DNA of 23,408 bases, from assembly GCA_041635265.1 (NCBI GenBank), contig JBFJJV010000033.1, forward strand, positions 1 to 23,408, read 5' to 3'. This document shows positions 21,317 through 23,408 of this stretch, piece after piece. Source of the stretch: Panacagrimonas sp041635265 (GTDB lineage Bacteria > Pseudomonadota > Gammaproteobacteria > Nevskiales > Nevskiaceae). The position numbers and the translations under genes are program-made. Every line of letters begins with the position of its first letter. Within the stretch, counting starts at the first letter, position 1. The notes beneath the pieces were generated by a model that saw only the letters and a program-made list of their open reading frames with translations, did not search any database and was not told the DNA's origin.

Positions 21317-22495
21317 ATGACCGACACAGACATTCCCGCAGTTGAGCCGCTAAATATACGAATCAGCCAGGTACAAGAGGCAACACGCGGCATCTCTGAG
21401 CAATATCCAAGAGCCTATATTCGCGAGTGCATTGATCAGGATCGATTTCCTGAGGAAATGTGGAAGGCGATGGGTGAATATGGCCTGTTAGGGCTATCTA
21501 TCCCCGAGGAGTACGGCGGCAGCGGCGGCGGCGTCGTGGAAATCGTTGCCCTTGCCGAAGCATTGGCCTTGGGAGGCGTCCCAACACTTTTCCTGGTCGT
21601 CACTGGACTGGGTCGCGTACCCATCGTACGTCACGGCACAGCAGATCAGATCGCCAAATTTGTCACGCCGACCTGCGATGGCTCGAAAAAACTTTGCTTC
21701 GCTATCACGGAGCCAAACGCAGGCACGAACAGCTTCAACATGAGCAGCTTTGCCGCTCGCGACGGAGATGGGTGGGTACTCAATGGCCAGAAGGTGTTTA
21801 TCTCAGGTGCCCGCGACGCCGACATCATGTTAGTCATTGCCCGAACCCAAAAAGCCAGCGAGGTAGAACACCGCACTCAGGGGCTCTCCTTGTTCGTGCT
21901 CGACATGAAAACGCCGGGCATCACTCTGCAAACGCTCAATATTCAGGTCGAGACTGCGGAGCGCCAGTACATGGTCTTCTTTGACAATGTGCGCATGCCG
22001 GCCGACGCTTTGATTGGCGAAGCTGGTAAGGGCGCCAAATTAATGTTCGAAGGCTTGAACTCCGAGAGACTGCTCGCGGCTGCAGCCGCTCTCGGCATAG
22101 GGGACTACGCACTAAAAAAGGCCGTAGCCTATTCACTGGATCGCAAGCCTTTTGGAAAGCCCATTGGTTCCTATCAGGCGCTTCAGCATCGCATGGCGCT
22201 GGCAAAAGCTGAATTAGAAGCGGCACGCCTGATGACCTACAGCGCGGCTGAGCGTTTTGATGCTGGCGAAGACGCTGGTCCTCACGCCAATATGGCGAAG
22301 TTGTTGGCCTCCCGTGCTGCAGTAGCTGCAGTTGAGGCCGCAATTCAGACGCACGGTGGTTACGCCTTTGATCGCGACTACGACATTGTGACTTTGTGGC
22401 CGATGGTGCGGCTGATGGAAATCGCCCCGATCAACAATGAGATGCTGCTTAATTATATTGGCGAACATGTGCTGGGCCTGCCCAAAAGCTATTGA
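21317..22495 (+). CDS. Acyl-CoA dehydrogenase (helix G Glu)
   Basis: 392-aa acyl-CoA dehydrogenase with CFAITEPNAGTNSFNM (127-142), LNGQKVFISGA (155-165) and predicted base E250 in LNSERLL. The C-terminal end (APINNEMLLNYIGE) replaces the usual YGGT block and is seen in a distinct acyl-CoA dehydrogenase subgroup. The ATG at 21317 lacks a good ribosome binding site. Follows the SDR in the same direction after 374 bp, so it may have its own promoter. Substrate unknown. Confidence 0.88.
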   Translation: MTDTDIPAVEPLNIRISQVQEATRGISEQYPRAYIRECIDQDRFPEEMWKAMGEYGLLGLSIPEEYGGSGGGVVEIVALAEALALGGVPTLFLVVTGLGRVPIVRHGTADQIAKFVTPTCDGSKKLCFAITEPNAGTNSFNMSSFAARDGDGWVLNGQKVFISGARDADIMLVIARTQKASEVEHRTQGLSLFVLDMKTPGITLQTLNIQVETAERQYMVFFDNVRMPADALIGEAGKGAKLMFEGLNSERLLAAAAALGIGDYALKKAVAYSLDRKPFGKPIGSYQALQHRMALAKAELEAARLMTYSAAERFDAGEDAGPHANMAKLLASRAAVAAVEAAIQTHGGYAFDRDYDIVTLWPMVRLMEIAPINNEMLLNYIGEHVLGLPKSY

Positions 22496-22551
22496 GTTGC
22501 CTCCAAGCCATGCACCGTATTTTCCTTCGAGTTCTCCGCAATGCACCCAGA

Positions 22552-23408
22552 TCAAGGCACCGTTGAAATGCCGCTGCGTGCAGCTTGTCGCGACAGGAAT
22601 TCGAGCGCCTGATGCACGTCACCCGCCCAACGCCAGTGGCTGCGAGGCGTTTCACAGTAAATGGTTTCCGCAGCGCATCCTGTATAGCGACGACAACCCA
22701 GCGCATCGACGGCTTCTTCGCCAGCACAAGCGTTGCAGGAGGACCACCAATGCGCGGCGTCACGACCAAATCCGGGGAAATGCCTGTCTTTCGCACCATG
22801 CATAATGATTACCGGCAACGGCCTCGGGCATGTCATGCCGAGGAAGTCCGCGCTCTGCCAGCCAGCGCCGCTGATGGCGATCGCATCGACCGTCCCCTGA
22901 TGCGCTTGCAGAGCCGCGAGTGCCAGCGACACCGTGCCGCCATCAGAATGGCCGGTTGCGTAAATGCGCCCCGGCGCGATACACCAGCTAGACGCGATCT
23001 CCGCCGGAATAACCGCCATGCGTTTGACAGTTTCAATGCTAAGGGGCGGACCGCTACTAACGAAAGCAAGCACATACCCTCGCGCGGTGGCCTGCTGCGT
23101 CATGCCGGCAAATCGTTCCGAAAGGCCGGCGCTGAAGCCGGCCGGTGCGAAGACCAGCAACAGTGGGTGCGCATATTGCGGCTGATAATTGACAGGCGTG
23201 ACGACGGTATACGGCACGCCTGTAGTCGAACGCATCCGATGTCGACCCGCCGTGCCGCTGGCGTCGCTTTTGCTGCAGACCAAATGCGAATCCGCGCGCG
23301 CGCTGTAATCCGTCTCTGCTGCTCTGATCGCCTGGCCCCAGTGCAGAAAGCTTGCGAAGGTGATCACGGCAGCGACGCTCAGCAGCCCAGCGACCGCCCA
23401 GTACACAC
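22552..23408 (-). CDS. LpqC/PHB-depolymerase-like secreted esterase, probably 5'-partial
   Basis: At least 284 aa, minus strand, touching the right window edge. The only in-window start is a GTG at 23406; the true start may lie outside. An N-terminal hydrophobic segment (2-20) suggests export or membrane anchoring. The alpha/beta-hydrolase triad is complete: S154 in GHSDGG, D207 in HGAKDRHF and H257 in PRSHWRW, matching the LpqC/feruloyl-esterase/polyhydroxybutyrate depolymerase group. Seven Cys in the mature part suggest periplasmic disulfides. It converges with the acyl-CoA dehydrogenase with only 56 bp between the stops. No link to the monooxygenase pathway can be shown. Confidence 0.82.
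   Translation of the reverse strand, partial: VYWAVAGLLSVAAVITFASFLHWGQAIRAAETDYSARADSHLVCSKSDASGTAGRHRMRSTTGVPYTVVTPVNYQPQYAHPLLLVFAPAGFSAGLSERFAGMTQQATARGYVLAFVSSGPPLSIETVKRMAVIPAEIASSWCIAPGRIYATGHSDGGTVSLALAALQAHQGTVDAIAISGAGWQSADFLGMTCPRPLPVIIMHGAKDRHFPGFGRDAAHWWSSCNACAGEEAVDALGCRRYTGCAAETIYCETPRSHWRWAGDVHQALEFLSRQAARSGISTVP

Noticed and set aside
1..23408. CRISPR array, tRNA, rRNA, IS element or phage genes
   Set aside because: No regularly spaced repeats, transposase, integrase or RNA-gene signature was seen.

Overview
The window reads like a chromosomal catabolic island of an aerobic, Gram-negative proteobacterium, most likely a gammaproteobacterium. The evidence is Sec-exported periplasmic proteins, c-type cytochromes, a PQQ dehydrogenase and proteobacterial-type acyl-CoA enzymes. 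No rRNA, tRNA, IS element, integrase or CRISPR array is visible, so the taxonomic guess rests on protein style only.

Left part (1-10.8 kb): a copper membrane monooxygenase (CuMMO) locus. A minus-strand operon runs from about 10.8 kb down to 4.2 kb in the order pmoC, pmoA, pmoB, a small membrane-anchored Cys/Met/His protein (PmoD-like in topology), copC, a copD-cytochrome c-thioredoxin-fold fusion, and a His-rich periplasmic protein. From pmoB to copC the genes overlap by 1-4 bases. All three subunits are full length. The PmoC CuC and CuD ligands and the PmoB CuB ligands are intact, but PmoA and PmoB differ from methanotroph enzymes at several recognisable places, so a short-chain hydrocarbon monooxygenase is more likely than a true methane or ammonia monooxygenase. 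Facing it, on the plus strand (1.7-3.9 kb), is a secreted PQQ/haem c alcohol dehydrogenase of calcium type, which would oxidise the alcohol formed by the monooxygenase. A two-HTH MerR-type regulator (0.2-1.0 kb) is divergent from it; two strong dyads, one abutting a perfect TATAAT, lie between them.

Middle part (11.4-18.8 kb): a plus-strand acyl-CoA degradation operon: SCP-x-type thiolase, a two-protein MaoC-type hydratase, an SDR dehydrogenase, an acyl-CoA dehydrogenase with catalytic Glu, an alpha/beta hydrolase, and a tandem acyl-CoA dehydrogenase pair of which the second has lost the catalytic Glu (a heteromeric alpha2beta2 type known from steroid side-chain breakdown). Together these supply every step of a beta-oxidation turn, for an unusual (branched, cyclic or steroid-like) acyl-CoA rather than a plain fatty acid.

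Right part (18.8-23.4 kb): a possible gene remnant, a KstR2-like TetR regulator, a divergent SDR, another acyl-CoA dehydrogenase, and a partial LpqC-like secreted esterase cut by the window end.

Working model (inference): hydrocarbon is hydroxylated by the CuMMO, the alcohol is oxidised by the PQQ dehydrogenase in the periplasm with electrons passing to cytochromes, and acyl-CoA products are taken through a specialised beta-oxidation. The aldehyde dehydrogenase, acyl-CoA ligase and PQQ biosynthesis genes needed to join the two halves are not in the window, so the two halves may also be independent.
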